Of a stretch of 7,580 bases of DNA, positions 1 through 4,515 are shown one piece after another. The stretch spans positions 1 through 7,580 of the forward strand of contig CAYVMD010000068.1 in assembly GCA_964452465.1 (NCBI GenBank), written 5' to 3'. Every line of letters starts with the position of its first letter. The stretch's first letter is position 1. A program made the translations under genes and the position numbers. Origin of the DNA: CAYVMD01 sp964452465 (GTDB lineage Bacteria; Armatimonadota; JACIXR01). The notes beneath the pieces were generated by a model. It searched no databases and was not told the DNA's origin. It saw only the letters and a list, made by a program, of their open reading frames with translations.

Positions 1-810
1 GCGGAAGGGCTTGCCTTTCGCCTTCGCAATACCTTCCTCCAAACAGGGGATGCCTACGATGGAGCAGTTCACACCGATGTAGTTCAGGAAATCTGTGCCC
101 TCGCAGGCATACCCGTTCAAGGCCAAGGCACCTCCACCCTCCAACTCCCCAAAGGAACCCCCGAGCAAGGCTTCCTCTGGCAGGTAGACAAAGGGACAAG
201 TTGCCTTGATATGCTCCAACGGATAGTGGAATACACAGGCTGGGAACTCATCAGTGCCTTCTCTGTAGACGCCAACGGCTATCCCACAGGCTCCCTCATC
301 TATCGCCCTCCTCAAGATCCCTTAACAACCTCCATCAAAGCCAAATTCTGGAAGACAACAGCGGGTGCCAGCCAAACTCCACCTGCAGGCGTCTTCTACT
401 CCCCCCTCATAGAGTTCAGAGAGGAAACAACTCCACCGGAGGCAAATGAAATCTGGGTCTGTGGGATGGATTACTACGGCTATCCCATCATCCAGTATTG
501 GCTCAACACCGCCAGCCTCACCGATCCCACCAACGAAGATTACCTCGGCTTTCGCAAGGCTTTCGTGGAAGTCAATGCTTCCCTCAACACTGTTGAAGCA
601 GTTCAGCAAAGGCTGGAGGTGCTCAAAAGCCAAAAGGGGCACACCAAAAGAAGATACGAATGGGTAGGCAAATGGCAACCAACGCTCCAACCGGGAGACT
701 TCGTGGAGATAGAGGGAGTGGATGGCAAAATCAAAGTGCTCTCCATCACCCTCACTGTCTCCTCGCACGAAACAACTGCAACAGCGAAATATGAAGGAGT
801 GAAGGTATGA
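1..810 (+). CDS. phage tail/baseplate hub-like minor tail protein, 3' part (5' end outside window)
   Basis: The frame is open from base 1, so the gene starts upstream; 269 codons are visible, ending in TGA at 808-810. The visible part reads like the later domains of tail/baseplate hub proteins (gpD/gp27/gp37-like). Around residues 22-43 is a DGAVHTDVVQEICALAGIPV stretch, matching the 'ydg..hsdVv..i...AGi' pattern. Around residues 60-80 is WQVDKGTSCLDMLQRIVEYT, the usual 'G.s.lD.Lqri.e.tGW' pattern. Further on are an NEIWVCGMDYYGYPII strand, NEDYLGFRKAFVEV, and near the end LQPGDFVEIEGVDGKIKVLS followed by a TTATAKYEGV ending, which resembles the closing beta domain of these proteins. Known relatives sit at the tail tip and link the tube to the fibres or baseplate. 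It overlaps the next gene by 4 bases, so translation is probably coupled. The family is inferred from motif style; the exact subfamily is uncertain. Confidence 0.7.
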   Translation, partial: AEGLAFRLRNTFLQTGDAYDGAVHTDVVQEICALAGIPVQGQGTSTLQLPKGTPEQGFLWQVDKGTSCLDMLQRIVEYTGWELISAFSVDANGYPTGSLIYRPPQDPLTTSIKAKFWKTTAGASQTPPAGVFYSPLIEFREETTPPEANEIWVCGMDYYGYPIIQYWLNTASLTDPTNEDYLGFRKAFVEVNASLNTVEAVQQRLEVLKSQKGHTKRRYEWVGKWQPTLQPGDFVEIEGVDGKIKVLSITLTVSSHETTATAKYEGVKV

Positions 811-1367
811 GTGAAACCGTGAAGGACATCGCCTCCCGCCTCGCTGTCCTCGCCTACCTCGGTGAAGTCATTGCCTTCGGGGAGGAAGTGGCAACGGAGC
901 GTAGAAAAAAACCACCTGTTGCCACTGTTGCCACTTCTTCCCCTCGTTGCAAGGTTTGCACCTCCCCCAACCGCGTTGAATATGAGGAATACTATCTCGC
1001 CTGTCAGGACGCGAAAGAAGTCTGGGCATATTCGCAGGACCTCGGAGAAGACATCCCCTATCGCTCCTTCGCCCGCCACTTCCAAAAGCATTTCAACCCC
1101 CAGAAAGCCGTGGAGGAGAAAAGCAGGGAACTGTTTGAGCGAGCGGTGAAAGAAAAAATAGACTACGCCCAAAAACTGGCACAGAAATTCCTCCTCGCCG
1201 ACGCCCTCGCAGATAAACTCCTCAAGAAGGTAGGCAAGGCGATAGAGAATGAAAGTGAAATAAAGGGGAAAGAACTCGCCCTCCTTCAAACTCTACTCTC
1301 CGAACTGCGTCAATACGCCCGGGAAATTCGCTCCCTACAGGAGGAGGGCGAAATCACGCTCAAATGA
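807..1367 (+). CDS. putative zinc-binding C-x2-C...H-x3-H protein with C-terminal helices (terminase small subunit-like or regulatory)
   Basis: The 186-codon gene starts at an ATG overlapping the upstream TGA (ATGA), with AAGGAG at 794-799 seven bases before it. The sequence shows C48-x2-C51 (RCKVCTSP) and H91-x3-H95 (FARHFQKHF), flanking a helical segment with an IPYRSFARHF end that looks like a helix-turn-helix recognition helix. This layout (CxxC, helices, 'S...RH..kH') is common in phage proteins annotated as small terminase subunits or DNA-binding proteins. Residues 100-185 are charged and probably helical (AVEEKSRELFERAVKEK onward), suggesting a coiled coil or oligomerisation region. 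The position is unusual for a terminase small subunit: it lies between a tail gene and a structural-looking gene, with no large terminase in view. It could instead be a late regulator or a virion DNA-binding protein. The metal-binding reading is inference; that the gene is real is well supported by its overlaps and length. Confidence 0.75.
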   Translation: MSETVKDIASRLAVLAYLGEVIAFGEEVATERRKKPPVATVATSSPRCKVCTSPNRVEYEEYYLACQDAKEVWAYSQDLGEDIPYRSFARHFQKHFNPQKAVEEKSRELFERAVKEKIDYAQKLAQKFLLADALADKLLKKVGKAIENESEIKGKELALLQTLLSELRQYAREIRSLQEEGEITLK

Positions 1368-3286
1368 TTTACCACCCCTACGCCGCCAAATATAAATTTG
1401 AAGCCTCTTGGGGCACCGACCCCGAACATCCTATCACCATCTACTCCACCTTTTTCAACCGCCCCCCTCAAGATGGAAAATACATCTTCATCGTCCTCTA
1501 CCCCGACCTCGCTGGTCTCGTTGCCGTTGCTGGCGTCTGGCCTTGCCTTCCCATTGAATATACCTTCCAAAATACCCGCTGGTATAACCGCTCCCCCGTC
1601 CCTCGCCCTGCCCCCTATCCCAGTGGCGATGGCGACTTCTGGTTCGGCAATGCCGCCTACTACTCCGTCACCGTTGACTTCCTTGCCGATGGAGGAAGCG
1701 AATTCTGGCAGATAGCCAGCCAAGGCGGAGAAGCCAAATATCCCAAAGAACCCAAATGCATTGTCCCTCCCTATCAAGGCGAAAGAAAACTCACAAACCT
1801 CTGGCTGGAAGCAGATGAACTCGAAATCCCCGATATAGGCTACCCCCAACTCCTCAATCGCTCCATCTACTCCCATCATTCCGACCAAAGGCTCGCCGAC
1901 TTTCCCACCCTCACCGCCTACCTTGAATATGATGAGGAACTCTCAAAACTCACCCTCTATCAATACCCCGATATCCACATCCCTCAAGAAAAGCCCCTCT
2001 CCCAACTTATCTCCTGCGAAGTAGTTCTATCCGGTGAGAGAACCGACTACTTTGGCTACAGTGGACCGAAAATGGAACCGCAACTACTTGGACATGGCTC
2101 AGGGGAGACCGTCCTCTTCAACTTCGCCTATCGCTGTCTTGACTTCTTCGGTCCCTACGCCCTCGCTATCCCCAAGGGCGAAGGCGTCTGGACTATTACC
2201 CTCAAAAAAACAATAAAGGACGCAAGGCACATCAGATATCAACATCCCACCGCCAAACTCAAATGGACATACAACATCGTCTCCCTCCCCATCTGGGACT
2301 ACTCCATCCGCTGGTATATAAGGAATACCCTCGTCAGGGAGACAAAATTCCCCAAGGAAACCGAGACCTCCTTCATATACTTCCTCGCTCCCTGCCTTGA
2401 CCCCTCCAACCTCGCTATCTATGTCTGGGAATACGACTACGGACACCCCTACTTCCATAGATGGGAAGTGACGACGATACCCGACCTCAAATCCTACTTC
2501 TTCTTCCCCAGCGGGAGAAAACTAATGTATACCGCCGGAAAAGAACCCTCTTGGCTCTACCCTGAACTCTGGTGGTTCTTCGCCCCTCGCAGGGATTTCG
2601 ACCCCGCTGGGCGTCCCCAACGCCACAGACGCTTCCCTCAATGCTACTCCACCATCCCTCCCTTTCCCTCCGCTCCTATAGGTCTTCCCTCCCTCTATGG
2701 CGTCTATAACTGGCACCCAACAGGAAACTTCATCTATATCGGCTGGGATGACCAAGGCTTCTTCTCCTACAGCGAAAGAGGCTTCCCCATCCCCGACGGC
2801 TCCTATCTCTTCCCCCTTCCTCCCTCCGACATCCTCAATCAAAAACTCGGACGCCCCTTCATAGACGCCATCCTCCTCACCCTTCTTTCCCGCCCCGAAA
2901 TGGAAGAAACCATAATCTTCTGGTGGAAACCAAGAGACCTCCGCTTCTTCCTCATCCTCCAAGCCTTCTATAAACACTTCCAAGCCATCGGCTGGGAAAT
3001 TGGCGACCCCTACATCCCTTGGGAATTTTGGCTCTCCCCTCAAGACCCTCGTCCCTTCACTTGGGGATACCTCAAAATGCTCGTCTGGAGGCGCTATCAA
3101 GGCATAGTAGCGGAAAGAGACCTCGGCTGTTTCCCCATCCAATTCATCTTTCCCGCCATAGAGAAATCAACAGGCTACATCTACCTCCCCCTAATGGTGA
3201 ATATGAACGACGACGGCTCCGGTCAATTCAAACTCTTCGTCTTCAAGAAGAACGATTGGTCTCCAGAAGAGTATCCCCTCACATAA
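1364..3286 (+). CDS. large aromatic- and proline-rich protein of unknown function, probable virion component
   Basis: The 640-codon gene starts at an ATG overlapping the previous TGA (ATGA at 1364-1367). The nearest AGGAGGAGG (1339-1347) is 16 bases away, too far for an ideal site, so translational coupling is likely. I do not recognise a family. The composition is extreme: 25 Trp (3.9%) and about 48 Tyr (7.5%), with many Phe and Pro, and no obvious signal peptide, transmembrane helix, P-loop or catalytic motif. Short aromatic clusters recur throughout (RWYNRSP near 73, SIRWYIR near 314, ELWWFFAPRRDF near 401, WEFWLSPQDPRPFTWGY near 553), which suggests beta-rich globular domains rather than a fibrous repeat. 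Its place after the tail hub gene in a late cluster suggests a receptor-binding, tail-tip or other virion protein; that is inference from position only. The coding strand is strongly C-rich and G-poor (28 C against 6 G in 2641-2700). Confidence 0.85.
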   Translation: MIYHPYAAKYKFEASWGTDPEHPITIYSTFFNRPPQDGKYIFIVLYPDLAGLVAVAGVWPCLPIEYTFQNTRWYNRSPVPRPAPYPSGDGDFWFGNAAYYSVTVDFLADGGSEFWQIASQGGEAKYPKEPKCIVPPYQGERKLTNLWLEADELEIPDIGYPQLLNRSIYSHHSDQRLADFPTLTAYLEYDEELSKLTLYQYPDIHIPQEKPLSQLISCEVVLSGERTDYFGYSGPKMEPQLLGHGSGETVLFNFAYRCLDFFGPYALAIPKGEGVWTITLKKTIKDARHIRYQHPTAKLKWTYNIVSLPIWDYSIRWYIRNTLVRETKFPKETETSFIYFLAPCLDPSNLAIYVWEYDYGHPYFHRWEVTTIPDLKSYFFFPSGRKLMYTAGKEPSWLYPELWWFFAPRRDFDPAGRPQRHRRFPQCYSTIPPFPSAPIGLPSLYGVYNWHPTGNFIYIGWDDQGFFSYSERGFPIPDGSYLFPLPPSDILNQKLGRPFIDAILLTLLSRPEMEETIIFWWKPRDLRFFLILQAFYKHFQAIGWEIGDPYIPWEFWLSPQDPRPFTWGYLKMLVWRRYQGIVAERDLGCFPIQFIFPAIEKSTGYIYLPLMVNMNDDGSGQFKLFVFKKNDWSPEEYPLT

Positions 3287-3298
3287 GGAGGTGAGAAA

Positions 3299-3538
3299 AT
3301 GCCCAAGCAAAGCGATTTAGCCAAACTCCTCAAAAGCCTCATAGAAACAGGGGGAAACATAACCCTACGCCCCATCAAAACGACGAGATGGCAGAGAGAA
3401 AAAGGCGATGAACTCCTCCAACTAATCACAGGCAAAAAGACGATAGAGGAGAAAGTCTACTTCCCACCACCTCCCAAAGAGGAAGCCGTCATCGCCCGTT
3501 GGGATGTAGGGAAATTTGATGTGAATAAGTGGGGCTAA
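3299..3538 (+). CDS. small conserved-looking protein of unknown function (79 aa)
   Basis: The 79-codon gene has the best ribosome binding site on the forward strand: AAGGAGGTGA at 3285-3294, with GGAGG seven bases before the ATG, and it overlaps the stop codon of the preceding gene. The spacing fixes the start. The N-terminal part (KQSDLAKLLKSLIETGGNIT) is probably helical, followed by a basic segment (RPIKTTRWQREKGDELL), an acidic helix, and a C-terminal region with four consecutive prolines ending in WDVGKFDVNKWG. No known family is recognised. It is the last gene of the forward late cluster. Its TAA (3536-3538) overlaps the stop codon of the converging reverse gene (TAG, 3537-3535). A strong ribosome site on such a small last gene suggests a product needed in quantity, but this is inference. 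Confidence 0.75.
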   Translation: MPKQSDLAKLLKSLIETGGNITLRPIKTTRWQREKGDELLQLITGKKTIEEKVYFPPPPKEEAVIARWDVGKFDVNKWG

Positions 3539-3810
3539 CTCGGGAGTTTCCCCCATAAGGATGGGGAAAAAGGCGGACGCCTAAGCGTCACGCCAATTTG
3601 CACTGAGCCGCGCCTCACCTCCAAGAGGCACAGCCCATGTTGATCCCGCACCTCATATATCCACATCCCCCGTCTCCTATCCTCCCAAAATGTCTCCACC
3701 ATCTCCTCCCCTCCAAAGGAGGAGATAACCGTGTGCTCCTCTCCCTCCCCGGAAGCCCTCAAAGCAAGGGCTCTCTCCAATATTTCCTTCAAAACTTCCA
3801 ATGTCTTCAT
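3535..3810 (-). CDS. small protein of unknown function (91 aa), C-terminus encoded by hairpin block
   Basis: The start is ATG at 3810, because GGAGGTG lies five bases before it on the reverse strand; an in-frame upstream extension (a Gly/Glu-rich 15-residue stretch) lacks such a site. The N-terminal half (MKTLEVLKEILERALALRAS) is a clear amphipathic helix. The middle (EEMVETFWEDRRRGMWIYEV) looks like a small beta segment with aromatic and charged residues. The last ~20 residues (GVTLRRPPFSPSLWGKLPS) are read from the double hairpin at 3547-3594 and look unlike the rest. The gene's ATG overlaps the TGA of the upstream broken gene (ATGA), so the two were probably co-translated. Its TAG overlaps the forward gene's TAA by 4 bases. 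No family is recognised. The natural protein may end earlier if the hairpin stops transcription, or the hairpin block may have been inserted. Confidence 0.6.
   Translation of the reverse strand: MKTLEVLKEILERALALRASGEGEEHTVISSFGGEEMVETFWEDRRRGMWIYEVRDQHGLCLLEVRRGSVQIGVTLRRPPFSPSLWGKLPS
3547..3569. repeat. second hairpin (TTTCCCC-C-AT / ATGGGGAAA) between convergent genes
   Basis: TTTCCCC(C)AT at 3547-3556 pairs with ATGGGGAAA at 3561-3569 around an AAGG loop, with one bulged C. It directly abuts the GC-rich hairpin at 3572-3594. Together they form a double-hairpin block just after the forward gene's stop. It may help end forward transcription or belong to a dispersed repeat. It has no T-run on its 3' side in either direction. 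Confidence 0.5.
3567..3594 (-). terminator. terminator-like hairpin with U tract, reading leftward
   Basis: On the reverse strand GGCGTGACGC pairs with GCGTCCGCC around a TTAG loop, with one bulged base, and is followed at once by TTTTT (3571-3567) and CCCC. This is a canonical intrinsic terminator shape for reverse-strand transcription. It lies inside the last codons of the 91-codon reverse gene, about 30 bases before that gene's stop, which is unusual. On the forward strand the hairpin is followed by AATTTG only, so it is a weak terminator for the late cluster. Confidence 0.6.
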
Positions 3811-3921
3811 CTTTGCACCTCCATCTCCCCCTCCCTCAATTTCTTCTCCACCCATTCAGCCACCTTCTCGGGGAGGGAATACCACCCCGACCTGCTCAGT
3901 GGGATCTCCCTTTATTTTCAT
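3807..3921 (-). pseudogene. small gene apparently broken by a one-base insertion near its start (37 codons if restored)
   Basis: An ATG at 3921 has GGAGGTG (3936-3930) eight bases before it, a near-ideal start signal. As written it reads MKIKGDPTEQ and meets a stop after 21 codons. The next frame, open from a TAA just after the start, reads REIPLSRSGWYSLPEKV and continues with a charged helix (AEWVEKKLREGEMEVQR), ending in TGA that overlaps the next gene's ATG (ATGA). Removing one A from the AAA in ATAAAGGG joins the two frames into a clean 37-residue protein beginning MKIREIPLSR. So either the sequence has a homopolymer error or the gene carries a real frameshift. A downstream GTG start (VAEWVEKK) or a rare CTG start are weaker alternatives. 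No family is recognised. Confidence 0.5.
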
Positions 3922-3943
3922 TTTTCAATCACCTCCATAAAAT

Positions 3944-3972
3944 ATTCTGTCCAGAGTGGATATTTTTGTCAA
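3944..3972 (-). promoter_or_regulatory. sigma70-type promoter for the leftward small-gene unit
   Basis: The reverse strand has a perfect -35 TTGACA (3972-3967), a 17-base spacer and CAGAAT (3949-3944) as -10, 4 of 6 matches to consensus. Transcription would begin near 3937, just at the GGAGGTG of the first gene, giving a very short leader. This drives the 3807-3921 and 3535-3810 pair away from the repeat region. The weak -10 suggests it may need help from a regulator. Confidence 0.5.
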
Positions 3973-3983
3973 ATCCCTTTATC

Positions 3984-3997
3984 TGCAAATATTCGCA
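3984..3997. promoter_or_regulatory. near-palindrome TGCAAATATTCGCA upstream of the -35
   Basis: TGC-A-AATATT-C-GCA is a 14-base inverted repeat with one mismatched pair, starting 12 bases upstream of the leftward -35 element. Its position fits an activator site for the promoter at 3944-3972. This is inference from symmetry and position alone. Confidence 0.3.
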
Positions 3998-4045
3998 ATT
4001 ATGTGCCTCCATCTCGCTATTTTCCTTCTTGTTTCAACTTTGTGC

Positions 4046-4079
4046 AATTTTATGATATTGAAAATTTATTTTTTGATAT
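4046..4079. other. very AT-rich stretch (possible DNA unwinding element)
   Basis: Only 3 of 34 bases are G or C here. Two TGATAT copies (4053-4058 and 4074-4079) are spaced 21 bases apart, two helical turns. The stretch lies beside the repeat clusters and C7 run (4080-4086), so it could be the melting region of an origin. It could equally be ordinary promoter-region AT richness. Confidence 0.35.
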
Positions 4080-4182
4080 CCCCCCCAAAAACAACACAAA
4101 GAAGCAGGCACAAAAGGAGCAGGGGAAAATTCCACGAGGGCGAGGAAGAGCAGGGAAGTTCCGATATATTATGTTATGTTAA

Positions 4183-4197
4183 CTTGAGGGGGAGGGA
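4183..4197 (+). repeat. direct repeat copy 1 (CTTGAGGGGGAGGGA)
   Basis: This 15-mer matches the copy at 4374-4388 (CTTGAGGGGAAGGGA) at 14 of 15 positions. It ends directly at the T-run that begins the first 9-mer cluster. The two copies bracket the large inverted pair of clusters. Confidence 0.5.
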
Positions 4198-4198
4198 T

Positions 4199-4226
4199 TT
4201 TTTTCCATTTTTTCCATTATTTCCAT
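4199..4226 (+). repeat. 9-mer cluster 1: three tandem direct copies of TTWTTTCCA
   Basis: TTTTTTCCA (4199-4207), TTTTTTCCA (4208-4216) and TTATTTCCA (4217-4225) follow one another with an exact 9-base period, ending in T. This cluster is in inverted orientation to cluster 2, 48 bases to the right. The following ATATAT run is also mirrored next to cluster 2, so the inverted repeat extends beyond the 9-mers. Confidence 0.75.
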
Positions 4227-4258
4227 ACATATATACACACCTTGAAGGAGACAACAAC

Positions 4259-4333
4259 ATGATAGATATATATGTGGAAAAAATGGAAATAATGGAAAAA
4301 AATACCCTGTTTTTTGACACTATTGGAGAATAA
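4259..4333 (+). CDS. possible 24-codon leader peptide or chance frame inside the inverted repeat
   Basis: ATG at 4259 is preceded by AAGGAG (4244-4249) with a 9-base gap, a good ribosome site in a region where none is otherwise needed. It reads MIDIYVEKMEIMEKNTLFFD and ends with TIGE and a TAA at 4331. Most of the peptide is encoded by the second 9-mer cluster, so its sequence is dictated by the repeats (VEKMEIMEK). No forward promoter is evident upstream. It could be a leader peptide or a chance frame; I favour chance but the ribosome site deserves note. Confidence 0.25.
   Translation: MIDIYVEKMEIMEKNTLFFDTIGE
4275..4302 (-). repeat. 9-mer cluster 2: three tandem copies, inverted relative to cluster 1
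   Basis: TGGAAAAAA (4275-4283), TGGAAATAA (4284-4292) and TGGAAAAAA (4293-4301) are the same motif on the reverse strand with the same 9-base period. The variant TTATTTCCA copy is in the middle here but innermost in cluster 1. The preceding GATATATATG mirrors the sequence after cluster 1. Confidence 0.75.
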
Positions 4334-4373
4334 ACATTAAGTTATCTTGACATTCTTGGGGAGATTGTGTCAT

Positions 4374-4388
4374 CTTGAGGGGAAGGGA
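4374..4388 (+). repeat. direct repeat copy 2 (CTTGAGGGGAAGGGA)
   Basis: Matches the copy at 4183-4197 at 14 of 15 positions, 191 bases apart in the same orientation. Function unknown; possible binding site or duplication trace. Confidence 0.5.
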
Positions 4389-4424
4389 GGCGGTAAAACT
4401 TGACGAAAATGATGATTTAAGAGG

Positions 4425-4503
4425 TTTTTGGGGTTTTTGGGGGTATTTTTTTCCATTTTTTCCATCGCGATATGGAAATAATTGCTTTTTTGCTTTTTGG
4501 GGG
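4425..4503 (+). repeat. TTTTTGGGG repeats (three copies), G-tract region
   Basis: TTTTTGGGG at 4425-4433 and TTTTTGGGGG at 4434-4443 are tandem, and TTTTTGGGGG recurs at 4494-4503 beyond cluster 3. A reverse-strand copy lies at 4082-4091, on the far side of the repeat region. The closely spaced G-tracts (GG, GGGG, GGGGG) could stack into a two-layer G-quadruplex on the forward strand. Confidence 0.5.
4447..4481. repeat. 9-mer cluster 3: two direct copies plus one inverted copy around TCGCGA
   Basis: TTTTTTCCA occurs at 4447-4455 and 4456-4464 with the 9-base period, then CGCGA, then the inverted copy TGGAAATAA at 4473-4481. TTTCCAT and ATGGAAA can pair around a 6-base loop. It ends 34 bases beyond the stop codon of the ATPase gene, so it might also act as a hairpin in that transcript's 3' end. 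Confidence 0.7.
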
Positions 4504-4515
4504 AGGAAAGCAAAT

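Larger units (their letters stand above)
4080..4515. other. gene-poor intergenic region with repeat clusters, candidate replication origin or control region
   Basis: From the small-gene promoter to the end of the ATPase gene there is no convincing gene except a 24-codon reading frame at 4259-4333. The region holds nine copies of a 9-base motif in three groups, T5G4 repeats, a 15-base direct repeat pair and the AT-rich stretch to its left. It lies directly downstream of the primase and ATPase genes. Phage origins often sit beside replication genes, and iterons next to an AT-rich stretch are the usual layout. An operator array for a repressor is the main alternative. Being downstream, not upstream, of the replication genes makes control of that operon less likely than control of the leftward small genes or replication initiation. 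Confidence 0.45.

Noticed and set aside
603..1289. Reverse frame of 228 codons opposite the zinc-finger protein
   Set aside because: Antisense to well-supported overlapping forward genes; no start signal.
3637..4182. Forward frame of 181 codons across the small reverse genes
   Set aside because: No ribosome site and Ser/Pro-rich shadow composition; the reverse strand has promoter, ribosome sites and coupled starts.
4314..4352. Two forward TTGACA elements (4314-4319, 4347-4352) as promoters
   Set aside because: Neither has a reasonable -10 at 16-18 bases, and no forward gene follows.
4199..4481. Repeat clusters as DnaA boxes or a CRISPR array
   Set aside because: The 9-mers differ from TTWTNCACA at the key CACA positions, and they are tandem or inverted without the uniform spacers of a CRISPR array.
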